From the NCBI GenBank assembly GCA_017307505.1, contig JAFKEE010000059.1, forward strand, positions 1-64,000: a stretch of 64,000 nucleotides of DNA. The letters run 5' to 3'. A program made the position numbers and the translations under genes. The notes under the pieces were generated by a model. It had not been told where the DNA came from, ran no database searches, and worked only from the letters and a program-made list of their open reading frames with translations. This DNA is from Acidobacteriota bacterium. Its GTDB lineage: Bacteria; Acidobacteriota; Terriglobia; Bryobacterales; Bryobacteraceae. Every line of letters begins with the position of its first letter. Position 1 is the stretch's first letter. Of the stretch, positions 7,832 through 16,758 are shown one piece after another.

Positions 7832-8457
7832 CCCACAATCCTTCTCACCTCTGGCTCCAGGTCAGCGCCGGCCAGGGCCCGGCGGAATGTGCCTGGGCTG
7901 TTGTCAAAACGCTGGAAACCATGCAGGCCGAGGCGCAAGCCGCCGGCCTCCAGTGGATTCTCGTCGAACTGGAAGCGGGCCCCCAACCGGGGACCGCCTC
8001 CTCGGCCCTCGTCGCCCTCAGCGGCGAGGGCCTCGACGCCTTCACCGCCTCCTGGTGCGGCACCGTGCAGTGGATCGCGCGGAGCCCGTTCCGCCCGGCG
8101 CACAAGCGCAAGAACTGGTTCGTGGCTATCGAGCGGCTTGCACCGGTTGAGGAGTCGGTCTTCGACCCGAAGGACGTCCGTTGGGAGACCATGCGCGCCA
8201 GCGGTCCGGGCGGGCAGCATGTCAACCGCACGGAATCCGTAGTTCGCGTCACCCATGTGCCGACGGGGTTGCAGGCGGTCTCCGCCAACGAACGCTCGCA
8301 GCACCGCAACCGCCAGTTGGCGATGGCCCGGCTGTCCGCCCGGCTCGCCGGCCTGGAAGCCGAACGCCGCAGCCGCAGCGGCCAACAGCGCTGGCAGGCC
8401 CACCAGAACCTCGAACGGGGCAACCCGGTGCGGGTCTTTCGCGGGGGCGGACACTGA
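7828..8457 (+). CDS. prfH: Peptide chain release factor-like protein PrfH
   Basis: 209 residues. It is a class I release factor homologue with the GGQ motif at residues 128-130 inside ASGPGGQHVNRTESVVRV, the segment that triggers peptidyl-tRNA hydrolysis. The stop-codon recognition part of RF1/RF2 is not evident, and the N-terminal half is short, as in PrfH. SANERSQHRNRQLAMARL follows, typical of domain 3. The ATG overlaps the rtcB stop by 4 bp. Known work on RtcB2-PrfH pairs indicates that PrfH frees the nascent peptide from ribosomes with damaged 16S rRNA so that RtcB can reseal the break. No rtcR regulator or RNA cyclase gene is next to it. Confidence 0.92.
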   Translation: MTHNPSHLWLQVSAGQGPAECAWAVVKTLETMQAEAQAAGLQWILVELEAGPQPGTASSALVALSGEGLDAFTASWCGTVQWIARSPFRPAHKRKNWFVAIERLAPVEESVFDPKDVRWETMRASGPGGQHVNRTESVVRVTHVPTGLQAVSANERSQHRNRQLAMARLSARLAGLEAERRSRSGQQRWQAHQNLERGNPVRVFRGGGH

Positions 8458-8832
8458 TGAGCAGGGCCGCCGGTGGGCGCTGTGGGCGCCGGTGGGCTTG
8501 GGGCACGGGCTACGGGAAGGTCAACGGCTTGACGTTGTGCGTTGTTTTGGTGAGGCGCCGGTTGCCCGTCGCTGTCGCTCCGCGACTGGGGCTGCGTTGG
8601 CGGCTTCGTGTGCTTGCGCGCCCCGCTTACTGACGTGCGCGGTTCGCAGCGCGGCGGGAGCCCGCCATGGAAGGTATCGCATGTGGGGCCATGTGCCTCC
8701 GCGGGGCCGACCGGGGGGGCGGCCGCGGACCACGCGTCCGCCCTCCCAACGAAATAGCTTCGAGGCTTTCATTGACTTTCGCGGCCTGCAGGCCACGGGG
8801 ACTCCATTGCGATACGCTGTTGTACTAACATC
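8458..8832. other. 375-bp intergenic stretch without a recognised gene
   Basis: Very GC-rich sequence with a short hairpin GGCGGGAGCCCGCC at 8653-8666 and C/G-rich runs around 8710-8740. A plus-strand frame continues through part of it but overlaps prfH and looks like a shadow. It may hold the end of the prfH transcript and the promoter of the next gene; no consensus hexamers stand out. Confidence 0.5.
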
Positions 8833-11800
8833 GTGCCGCGCAGACCTCACCACCTCCTGGATCCGGTTCTCATCGGGCTCCTGGTGACCCTGCCGGCCTC
8901 CGCGCAACACGATGTCTTCCTGCGGGGCAAGGTCGTCATGGAAGACGGCTCCGTCCCTCCTTACATGGTGACCGTCCAGCGCACGTGCTACGGCATGCAA
9001 CAGCCCGTGCGCGAAGGGGTCACCTCCCGCAAAACCGGGGAGTTTGTCCTGCGCCTCTTCGTGAACGAACTCGGCCAGGTCTATACCGGCATCAACGGTT
9101 TCTCGGGCTTGCCTTGCAGCCTGGAAGCCTCCCACCCCGGAGTCATCTCGTCCCGCATCGATCTCACTGACCGGCGCATTACCCTCAATCCACGCCTGCC
9201 CGATCTCATCCTCACGCCCAAATCGCAAAGCGCCACTCTATTTGTGAACGAGAACGTCTCCCTGCCCCGCTCCGCCGCACGCAGTTGGGAACTGGCCGTC
9301 AAGCGTCTCACGGCCAACGACTGGAATGGCTCCGAAACCCCGCTGCGCGCCACCACCCAGGCGGCCCCCAAATTCGCCCCGGCCTGGGCTGCTCTGGGCG
9401 GGGTGTACTCGCGGCAGCAAAAGCTCGAGGAGGCTCGCCGCTCGCTGGAGCACGCCATCGAACTCGACCCCAAACCCATCGCGCCCTACCAGATGCTGAT
9501 CCAGACGCAGGCCGGCCTGAAGGACTGGTCCGCTGTCGCGGCAACCTGCGACAAACTCTTTGCCGTCGACACGAAACACGACTACCTGGAAGCGTTCCTC
9601 TACAGCGCCACGGCCCTCTATCAGATGCGCAGCTACGATCAGGCTTTGAAGCGCATCGCCGACGCCATCCGCTACGACCGGCTGCACGAGTTCAAACGCG
9701 CCGAGTACCTTCGCGGCATCATCCTGGAGGCCAAGGGCGACTACGAAGGGGCCGCGAAAGATCTGCGCAGCTACCTCGCCGCCAACCCCCGCGCCAAGGA
9801 AGCCGCCGCCATCTCGCAACGGATCGAGAACCTCGGCAAGGAACCACCCGCCGACCTCTCCGGCGAACTCACCAACCTTGACCTCAATCTGGCAGCCACC
9901 GGAGAAGCGCAGGTGCCCGGCGGCCTCAAAGCCTTCGCCGCCATCGCCCAACTGCCCGCCGTACCTTCTCCGCACAACTTCTTCGTCGACTACTGCCGCG
10001 CCATCACCGCCAGCCAGGCCGATCGCCCCAACCGCACGCTGGAAGATCGGGAATCCATCACCAGCTTCATCTCCGCCGTGAACGCCCTGGAAAGCATGGG
10101 CGCACGCACGGACAAGGGCTTCGTCCTCCGCATCTCCACGAACGGCGACGCCGCCCTCCGCAGGGCACGCGCCATTCTGGCCGAGCTTGGCTGGAGACTC
10201 GTGCCCGCCGGCGCCGGCTACGGTCTGGAAGACGTGGGCCGCAAGGATGACGCACGGCGCCAGCGCGTGCTCGCTGCCCTGGATGTGGAGGAACTCGACC
10301 TGCGCCACGCTCTGCTGAACGGCCGCGAGTTCATTTTTGAGATCCCGAGAGAGACCGCCCGGCTGGTGGGTGGGGCCGCCTGGAGCATCCTGCTCAAGGG
10401 AGTCCCCGAAGCCGCCGGCGGGCCCGCCGAAATCTTCCTCCGCGACCGCCGCTTCGCCAGAGTCTACTCAGGAATCGGCGGCATGGACAGTGAGTCGGCC
10501 GCCGCTCTGGTGTCCTCCCTGGGACTGGCGAACCTCATCGTGAAGTACTCCGCCCTCACCGCGGCCTTCGCCGGCGCAGTGGATATTTCCGCCAACCGCG
10601 TGGTGGTCCCCGGCGGAGCCAAAGCCGAAGCGCTCTGGGCCAAACTTGCCGGCGCGAAGCCCCAGGCGATCGCTCCTTTCCTGCGGGCCCTCTTCGAGAA
10701 GGACCAGGGCCGGCTTCTGGCCTTCTATCACGAACTGGCGAACGCCGACGAGCGCCATCAGCAGTTCTTCACCCAGACCCCCGAGCGCGCCGAGGCCTTC
10801 TACAAGTGGTATCGCGACACGGCCCCTGTCCCGGGCTCCGTGCTGGCCACCAAAGGCTGGCACCAAAAGATTCTGCAGGCCCTGCCCATCGATGCCTCCG
10901 GCCGCGTGCTCTTTCCGGGCGGCCGCGCCGTCTGGGGCAACGACTCGGAGACCGACGACGAGATCCTGCTGCGGCGCGCCCCACTGGAAGCCCTCGCGGC
11001 CATCACCCTGCTGGAACAGCAGCGCGGCACACCGCTGACCGCCGCGGCCGTCCGGTTGCTGGCCCGCCACTACGGCGAATGGCGGGATCTCTTTGGCTAT
11101 TTCGAGAAGCTCCCTGCGCTGGACGAACCGGGATTTCATGCCTTGGAGGAGTTCGCCGCGGCCGCCGCCCAGTCACCGGAGTCCGAACGGAACACGCTGC
11201 TCGGCGAGTGGCATGCCCTTGTCGAGATCATCGTACTAGGCAGCAAAGCTGGCGCTCTGAACGCAAACCAGGCAAGCCAGGCGTTCCAGCAGGTCTGCGT
11301 GGACCTGCGCCCGCCCGATCCTTCCGCGGGCGCACTGACTGCGTTGCGATCCATCACCGGGAGCACCCCCGACCTCGACGATGCTCTCGTCAGCCGCCTC
11401 CTCCGCCTCACCGGTCGCCGCCGCGAGGCCTTTGAGGACCTCCGCAGACTCCAGGACGTACCCCGCCTCGCCTCTGTCGATCTGCAGGCCGGCTCCACCG
11501 CAATGCTCCACGCCCTGAGCGGCGTGGTCTATGCGACCCTGCTCGACCCCGGCTACCTGCTGGCCGCGGAAGACCAGCAACTGCTGCGCAAACACCGCTT
11601 CGCCGCCGGCGGCAGTGCAACACAGCTGTTCCCGCCCTCCTCGCTCCACATCTCCAGCGGAACGCCGGGCAGCTATTTCGAGGGCGGATTCGCGTCGTTC
11701 GAAGAGGCCGCCCAGCTCCTGCGCGGACGCGCGGCAGGCGCTCCGCTGGTGGATGCCGAGCCGGTCACCGAGGCGATCACCGCGCAGCCGGGCCCGCGTC

Positions 11801-12639
11801 AGGAAGCCACGGCCACCACCGCCGCGGCCGCCGACGATCTGGTGTTCCAGGCGCGCGGGCGTGTCGTCGAAGCGTATGCCACCGTCACCGACAGCCGTGG
11901 CCGCTACGCCGACGATCTCAATCCCGAACAGTTCACCATCCTGGAAGAGGGAGAAGCGAAGCCTGTCTTTGCCTTCGAGAGCCGCATGGCCGGCGTCTCG
12001 GTGGCGCTGGTTTTCGACACCTCCGGCAGCATGGTGACAACCCTGCCCAAGCTCAAGAGCGCCGCCCTGCAGTTGCTGGATGACCTTCGCCCCGTCGATT
12101 CAGCGGCGGTCTACACGTTCGACGACACGGTGACCGCGCAGGTGCCTTTCTCTGAGGACAAGGAAGCCGCCAAACGGGCGATCCTCAAACTGCACGCCTG
12201 CGGGATCACCGCCCTCTACGAAGCCCTGGTGCGCGTGAACCACGACCTCGCCGGCCGCACCGGTAAGAAGGCCATCATCGTCTTCACCGACGGCGCCGAC
12301 AACGCCAGCATGCTCTCTGCCGGTCTGGCGATTGAGAAAGCGAAGCAACGCGGCGTGCCGATCTTCACCATCGCCCAGGGAGAGGCCGTCTTCCATCCGG
12401 AACTGGTGAGCCAGCTCAGCAACATCGCCCAATCGACAGGCGGTGTCCCGTTCCTGATTCACAAACCGGCCGAGATCGCCGAGGTCTTCGAAAAGATATC
12501 GCAGGACCTCGCGCACGGCTATATGGTGGCGTTTCAACCCTCATCGGGCGAACACCATGGCTGGCGCAAAATCAACGTCGAAGTCAAAGGCGCAAAAGGC
12601 CTCCAGGTGCGGGCCCGCCAGGGCTACTACGCCGAATAA
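8833..12639 (+). CDS. Large exported TPR protein with C-terminal VWFA-related domain
   Basis: 1268 residues, start GTG 8833. The N-terminus (LLDPVLIGLLVTLPASAQ) is a signal peptide. Next comes a short beta segment, then TPR-like repeats at about 165-340 (APAWAALGGVYSRQQKLEEA). The central 600 residues are alpha/beta with no family I can name. Residues about 1010-1268 form the VWFA-related domain common in Acidobacteriota: VVEAYATVTDSRGRYADDL, then VFDTSGSM near residue 1059 (metal site), FTDGADNASML, and a C-terminal RARQGYYAE. The family's job is not established; the VWA part suggests protein-protein binding outside the cytoplasm. It is transcribed alone; the next gene is convergent. Confidence 0.8.
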   Translation: MPRRPHHLLDPVLIGLLVTLPASAQHDVFLRGKVVMEDGSVPPYMVTVQRTCYGMQQPVREGVTSRKTGEFVLRLFVNELGQVYTGINGFSGLPCSLEASHPGVISSRIDLTDRRITLNPRLPDLILTPKSQSATLFVNENVSLPRSAARSWELAVKRLTANDWNGSETPLRATTQAAPKFAPAWAALGGVYSRQQKLEEARRSLEHAIELDPKPIAPYQMLIQTQAGLKDWSAVAATCDKLFAVDTKHDYLEAFLYSATALYQMRSYDQALKRIADAIRYDRLHEFKRAEYLRGIILEAKGDYEGAAKDLRSYLAANPRAKEAAAISQRIENLGKEPPADLSGELTNLDLNLAATGEAQVPGGLKAFAAIAQLPAVPSPHNFFVDYCRAITASQADRPNRTLEDRESITSFISAVNALESMGARTDKGFVLRISTNGDAALRRARAILAELGWRLVPAGAGYGLEDVGRKDDARRQRVLAALDVEELDLRHALLNGREFIFEIPRETARLVGGAAWSILLKGVPEAAGGPAEIFLRDRRFARVYSGIGGMDSESAAALVSSLGLANLIVKYSALTAAFAGAVDISANRVVVPGGAKAEALWAKLAGAKPQAIAPFLRALFEKDQGRLLAFYHELANADERHQQFFTQTPERAEAFYKWYRDTAPVPGSVLATKGWHQKILQALPIDASGRVLFPGGRAVWGNDSETDDEILLRRAPLEALAAITLLEQQRGTPLTAAAVRLLARHYGEWRDLFGYFEKLPALDEPGFHALEEFAAAAAQSPESERNTLLGEWHALVEIIVLGSKAGALNANQASQAFQQVCVDLRPPDPSAGALTALRSITGSTPDLDDALVSRLLRLTGRRREAFEDLRRLQDVPRLASVDLQAGSTAMLHALSGVVYATLLDPGYLLAAEDQQLLRKHRFAAGGSATQLFPPSSLHISSGTPGSYFEGGFASFEEAAQLLRGRAAGAPLVDAEPVTEAITAQPGPRQEATATTAAAADDLVFQARGRVVEAYATVTDSRGRYADDLNPEQFTILEEGEAKPVFAFESRMAGVSVALVFDTSGSMVTTLPKLKSAALQLLDDLRPVDSAAVYTFDDTVTAQVPFSEDKEAAKRAILKLHACGITALYEALVRVNHDLAGRTGKKAIIVFTDGADNASMLSAGLAIEKAKQRGVPIFTIAQGEAVFHPELVSQLSNIAQSTGGVPFLIHKPAEIAEVFEKISQDLAHGYMVAFQPSSGEHHGWRKINVEVKGAKGLQVRARQGYYAE

Positions 12640-12667
12640 CTGATATCCGATTGGACAAGACCAGCGC

Positions 12668-13078
12668 TCAACGGATGCCGTTTGCGTTCAGGTGGGGCGC
12701 GTACTTTTTATCGCTCCCCTGAATATGGGTCAGCAGCCAGTTCTTGAGGAAATTCATCACCTCGAGAGACAGGACACTGGAAGCGCCGGCCTTGTATTTC
12801 TTCTGGACGTCCAGCACCTGCTGGGTCAGATCCGCGTGTTCCTTCTTATGCGCCGCCGCAGAGGGATAGCTGGTTTGGGCGAAGAGCTTCTCTTCCCGCG
12901 CGAAGTGCACCGAGGCGTAGGAGATCAGACCGTCCAGCGTCTTTCCCACGGCGTCCTTTCCCTTGCCGGCTTGGATCGAGTCATACAACTCGTTCATCAT
13001 GTCGACGAGCTTCTTGTGGTCGGCATCGATAGCCGCGACCCCCACGCTGAGTCTGTCATTCCAGGTCATCAGTGGCAT
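12668..13078 (-). CDS. Bacteriohemerythrin
   Basis: 136 residues, one hemerythrin domain. All seven di-iron ligands are present: His21, His58, Glu62, His77, His81, His118 and Asp123. Hemerythrins of this kind bind O2 reversibly and serve as oxygen carriers or sensors in the cytoplasm. AAGGAG lies 8 bp before the ATG. It follows the soluble chemoreceptor gene by 23 bp on the same strand and is probably cotranscribed with it, which points to oxygen sensing feeding chemotaxis or a related signalling path. Confidence 0.92.
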   Translation of the reverse strand: MPLMTWNDRLSVGVAAIDADHKKLVDMMNELYDSIQAGKGKDAVGKTLDGLISYASVHFAREEKLFAQTSYPSAAAHKKEHADLTQQVLDVQKKYKAGASSVLSLEVMNFLKNWLLTHIQGSDKKYAPHLNANGIR

Positions 13079-13101
13079 CAGGTTACTCCTTGTTCGTTCC
13101 G

Positions 13102-13857
13102 CTATTCGGTCGCCTGCTTCCAGTGTTCGGAGGCGGAGCGGGCAGTGGCGCAGATTTCATCCAGAGAGGCGGTCAACTGGTCCGCGTTGTCCGCCGCTTC
13201 CGCCGCGTACGAGGCGACCGCACTGACTCCGCCGCTTTCCTCTTCCACCGTCGTTCGCATATTCGCGAAGATCGTGGATAATTGTGCAAACATCTCGCTG
13301 AACGACGCCACGGTCTGGACGACCTCGCGTTGAGCGACCGTGATCTCCGCAAGCTTTTCCCCGATCTCGTCCGTGGCGTCCGCCGTCCGCTGCGCCAGCG
13401 ACTTCACTTCCCCGGCAACCACCGCAAACCCTGCCCCGGCCCGGCCCGCCCGCGCGGCCTCGATGGTGGCGTTCAGGGAGAGCAGCCTTGTCATTCTGGC
13501 GATTTCGTTGATGGTGTGCGCAATGGACGTGATCTGGTTCACGGCATTTGTCAGTCGCTCGACCCCGGCCCTGGTCTGCTCAGCGTTCGTACCTGCCTTC
13601 GACACGTGCTCCTGCGCGGTATCGACTTTTGCACTCACTTCCGCCATGCGGCTGGACATCTCGCCCATCATGCCGGCCACCATGCGGACGCTGAGCGTCA
13701 TGGAAGAAGCGACATTCAACGATGCCTCTGCCTGCTGCTCCGTTGCCGCGGCCATGGCCTTCGCTTCCCGGATCATCCTCATGAGATCGAGTTCATCCAG
13801 GACCGGAGCACCGCTCGTCTCCTGATATGGACCCTGGCCGTTGTCCTGTCTCACCAT
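13102..13857 (-). CDS. Soluble methyl-accepting chemotaxis protein
   Basis: 251 residues from ATG 13857, which has a G-rich site upstream; the frame is open further but the extra part is low-complexity Arg-rich sequence unlike the family. There is no membrane segment, HAMP or ligand-binding domain: the protein is almost wholly coiled coil plus the signalling hairpin. The conserved tip reads [20 protein letters not shown] followed by [20 protein letters not shown], which contacts CheA and CheW. It is short for an MCP. With no sensor of its own, it may receive its signal from the adjacent hemerythrin. No che genes are in the window. Confidence 0.9.
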   Translation of the reverse strand: MVRQDNGQGPYQETSGAPVLDELDLMRMIREAKAMAAATEQQAEASLNVASSMTLSVRMVAGMMGEMSSRMAEVSAKVDTAQEHVSKAGTNAEQTRAGVERLTNAVNQITSIAHTINEIARMTRLLSLNATIEAARAGRAGAGFAVVAGEVKSLAQRTADATDEIGEKLAEITVAQREVVQTVASFSEMFAQLSTIFANMRTTVEEESGGVSAVASYAAEAADNADQLTASLDEICATARSASEHWKQATE

Positions 13858-14471
13858 CCCGCCCCCATCCCGGCGAACCGGATCACGTTTGCCGCCTGGA
13901 ACTCTCCGCCGGCCGGCCGGAGATGCTCTGCCTTGGTTTGCCCTCCCAGCCGCAAAGTTCTCGCAGTCCAAAAATGGGCGGACGGAGCACCGGGCCAGCA
14001 GGGTGGCAAGACGGCGTTCGCCGGCCTCGCGCCGTTGCTCGCTTCTGGTTCTTTCCTTATCCAAGGAGCGATTTGCGGAGTACTATTCACGGGACTAAAC
14101 GAGAGCGAACATTTGTGCGACGGTTGACAACAGATTATCGGAGGAAGTTATCGGATACTTTAAGCAAGTGTGCAGCTCAAATCTGTTTAGTCTTTCTTCG
14201 GCGGCATATAGAGGGGAAATTAAACTTTCGCAGCGTCGAAAGATAGAGCGTTGCGATAGCAGACGCTGGCGAGACGCCCACCGGGACAGAAGACAGCTCG
14301 ATCTGTTGGCACAACTTACGAATCCTCTCAATTCGCGATTCCAGTGTGCGGCTCTTCGGAAGAGAGGCACGGCTGCGGGATAAGCGGATTAACGTTGCTT
14401 CTTGATTGGACCCAATAGCCGGTTCGGGCTCTCTCGCAGTATTGCCAATAAACAAAGATGAGGCGGATGGG
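13858..14471. other. 614-bp stretch without a convincing gene
   Basis: Lower in GC than its surroundings, especially 14090-14300. A minus-strand frame at 14177-14455 (TTG start, 92 residues, containing LESRIERIRKLCQQI) could be a small real gene but has no clear ribosome binding site. A TTGACA at 14124-14129 on the plus strand has GTTATC 17 bp later, without a plus-strand gene to drive. It may be a decayed or recently acquired segment. Confidence 0.4.
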
Positions 14472-15452
14472 CTAGAGGGAAATATGCGTCGAGGAGGCCA
14501 TTCTCGCCCGGACGTACGCGAGGCACTCCGGCACCTGCGCCGCGGTCAACCCATGCAATAGCAGGGGCCCGGGGTAGTTGTACTTCCGGAGCAAGGCCAG
14601 GTAGCGGTCGTAATCCAGAACGCCCTGCCCCGCCGGCTTATGCCCCGCTTCTCCGTCCCGGTCGAGATCCTTCGCGTGCGCCAGCACCATGTCCTTGCCC
14701 AGGAGCGCGAACGCCTCATCCAGGATCTCCTTCATCCGGAGCAGCTCGCCCGTATGAAAGAGATTCGCCGGATCGATGGTGACCTTCAGATGGGGCGATC
14801 CGATCTCGTCCAGCAACCGGCGCGCCTTTCGGGCCGAGTCGACCACATTGCTCATCTCGGGCTCAAACGCCAGCACCACCTTTGCCTCCCGCGCAATGTC
14901 CGCCGCCTCCCGCACACACGCCGCCATATCGCGCCAGGCCTCGGCCGAGCCGTTGTCCGGATGAGGCCGCCACATACTGCTGGGATTCCGCGTACCGGTG
15001 CAGATATGGATGAAACCTGTCCCCATGGGCGTGCAGGCTTCGGCCAGGACCCGCAACCGCCGCAGCCCCGCCCGGCGCTGCTCCGCGTCCGGATGGCACA
15101 TGTTGAAGGTGCCGGTAGCGCTCGCTATTCCTAGCCCGCGATCCGCCGCCGCCTGCCGGATGCGGCCGGGCAGTTCGGCCGGGATCTGGTCGGGCATCTC
15201 CGCCAGGCCGGCGCACACCATGCTCATCTGCACCGTGGCCAGGCCGCTGGTCTTCACGGCATCCAACCGTTCCTCGAGAGTCCCAGTCGTAAACGTGGTG
15301 GCGATCAAGATCCCAATGGGTGGCGACTTCGGCTCCGCGGCCGACAACACATCGGCGCCGCAGACAGCCCCGGCCGCAACCCTGCAGGCCAGGCGAAGGA
15401 ACTCCCGCCGGCTTTCTCCGCTGGCTTGGACGATGTTTGGCTGATTACCCAT
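14472..15452 (-). CDS. Tat-exported sugar phosphate isomerase/epimerase-like protein
   Basis: 326 residues from ATG 15452. The N-terminus contains SRREFLRLACRVAAGAVCG, a twin-arginine signal. The mature part is an AP endonuclease-2/xylose isomerase-like TIM barrel: GILIATTF, FIHICTGTRNP, VVLAFEPEMSNVVDS (metal-binding Glu) and LKVTIDPANLF (Asp and Asn), then MVLAHAKDLD with the metal-binding His. Such proteins isomerise or epimerise sugars using divalent metal; the substrate cannot be told. Exported forms are frequent in Acidobacteriota and Planctomycetes. It stands alone. Confidence 0.82.
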   Translation of the reverse strand: MGNQPNIVQASGESRREFLRLACRVAAGAVCGADVLSAAEPKSPPIGILIATTFTTGTLEERLDAVKTSGLATVQMSMVCAGLAEMPDQIPAELPGRIRQAAADRGLGIASATGTFNMCHPDAEQRRAGLRRLRVLAEACTPMGTGFIHICTGTRNPSSMWRPHPDNGSAEAWRDMAACVREAADIAREAKVVLAFEPEMSNVVDSARKARRLLDEIGSPHLKVTIDPANLFHTGELLRMKEILDEAFALLGKDMVLAHAKDLDRDGEAGHKPAGQGVLDYDRYLALLRKYNYPGPLLLHGLTAAQVPECLAYVRARMASSTHISL

Positions 15453-15540
15453 TGGGGACCCTGGACCGTGGCCAGTATACACCCGGACCTCTTTCCAGGA
15501 CCCCGCCCGTCGCCTACTTCTTCCTCTTGAAGCCTCCGGA

Positions 15541-16692
15541 TCACTGACCTAACAACTCGACAAGCCGCCCCCGCAAGGAGCCGTTCCCTCCAGCCAGCAC
15601 CTGTGACCTGACTGAGTATTGACCCGAGAGGTTGAGTTTCGCCGCTGCAATGGAGCGGAGGCTCAGCGTCCCGGCAGCCGCCGCAGGGGCAACCCGCAGC
15701 GTGACAGAGGCTCCATCTCCGCTCGCGGCCTGTACCTCAAGGGAAAAGTCATATTGGGGATCCACATACCACTTCCCCGCTGGCACCGACGGCAGCACAC
15801 CGCCCGGCGGGACATTGGCTTTCGCCGGGCGAATCATCCCCGCGTAGTAGGCGCGCTCATCCTCCCTCACTTCATGGATCACAATCGGGTTGTAGAAGAT
15901 CCCTCGATCCCAACCCCCGCGGCGGTACTCTATGCAGCACGTGCCGCGTTTCGGTTTGTCAAACTCAATTACTGCGACCTGGGGATGGGGCGGATTCCGG
16001 TCCCCTAAGGGGGACAACGTGAGCGTTGTTGTCGTCGGGTAGCGTCCATTCGAGCGGACCTCGACCGATCGAGCCCCGGTCAGCCAGCCCAGCTTGCGGA
16101 TGTAGGGAGAGCAGAGCCCTGGCCCGGCCGGCCCCCAGGTAGTCGCGAATGTCGGGTTCACCTGGCGGAAGATCTCGTCATCGCCCCCGAAGGTCATGGA
16201 GCTCATCGAGCAGACTGGATTCTCGTAATCGACGGGGTTCCTTACTGAGCTGGAATGATCCAGCCCGTAAGCGTGTCCGTACTCCTGCACAATCTGCGCC
16301 GGACAGCTCAAAACATCGCACACCACATGGGGCTCACTCGCCGTGCCAAACAGGTCCGTGGGAACAGCAAAGAAGGCTACCGCTCCGAAGAAGCGCCCGA
16401 AGTCGACTCCGAACCGCTCTCCGGCTTCTTTCGCCCACCGGAACAGGTCGCCCCGGGTGTTCAGCCCGGTGTGGTCAGAACGCTTCTGCGGCAATTGCAG
16501 CCAGGGCGTGACCTCGGTCCCCGTAACGAGGTCCAGTTCCCCATAGGACATGTCCCGCCAATACGACGGCATGCTTTCCGGGCCGTTGCCAGCAAAGAAC
16601 GACACATAGTCCGAGATCGGCCGGAGAGCCGTCGTGCCGGGATCATCGCTGAATTTGCAGAGCAGGATAATCCAGGGCGTGTTTCTTGCCAT
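15541..16692 (-). CDS. Metallopeptidase-like protein with altered zinc motif
   Basis: 383 residues; AAAGAGG lies about 7 bp before ATG 16692. The N-terminal two thirds resemble a secreted zinc peptidase of the M6/immune-inhibitor type, but no signal peptide is seen. The expected HEXXHxxGxxH motif reads QEYGHAYGLDH at residues 136-146, so the first zinc ligand His is Gln (codon CAG); Glu137, His140 and His146 remain. A C-terminal beta domain follows (about 280-383). The Gln would weaken or abolish zinc binding, so the protein may be a non-catalytic relative. It is the last gene of a four-gene operon that also encodes the repeat protein, 66 bp upstream. Confidence 0.6.
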   Translation of the reverse strand: MARNTPWIILLCKFSDDPGTTALRPISDYVSFFAGNGPESMPSYWRDMSYGELDLVTGTEVTPWLQLPQKRSDHTGLNTRGDLFRWAKEAGERFGVDFGRFFGAVAFFAVPTDLFGTASEPHVVCDVLSCPAQIVQEYGHAYGLDHSSSVRNPVDYENPVCSMSSMTFGGDDEIFRQVNPTFATTWGPAGPGLCSPYIRKLGWLTGARSVEVRSNGRYPTTTTLTLSPLGDRNPPHPQVAVIEFDKPKRGTCCIEYRRGGWDRGIFYNPIVIHEVREDERAYYAGMIRPAKANVPPGGVLPSVPAGKWYVDPQYDFSLEVQAASGDGASVTLRVAPAAAAGTLSLRSIAAAKLNLSGQYSVRSQVLAGGNGSLRGRLVELLGQ

Positions 16693-16758
16693 GGTTGCGC
16701 CTCTTTCTACAGCCGATGTGTTCGCGTGGGGCGCCTTCGGATTCGCGCCCCCGCAGGC

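Noticed and set aside
8458-8832. Small gene between prfH and the TPR/VWA gene
   Set aside because: The open frames here begin inside prfH or lack a ribosome binding site and have shadow-like composition.
9238-10308. Minus-strand open frame of 356 codons
   Set aside because: Antisense shadow of the TPR/VWA gene.
14177-14455. 92-residue minus-strand gene
   Set aside because: TTG start without a ribosome binding site and no family; kept only as a note in the gap entry.
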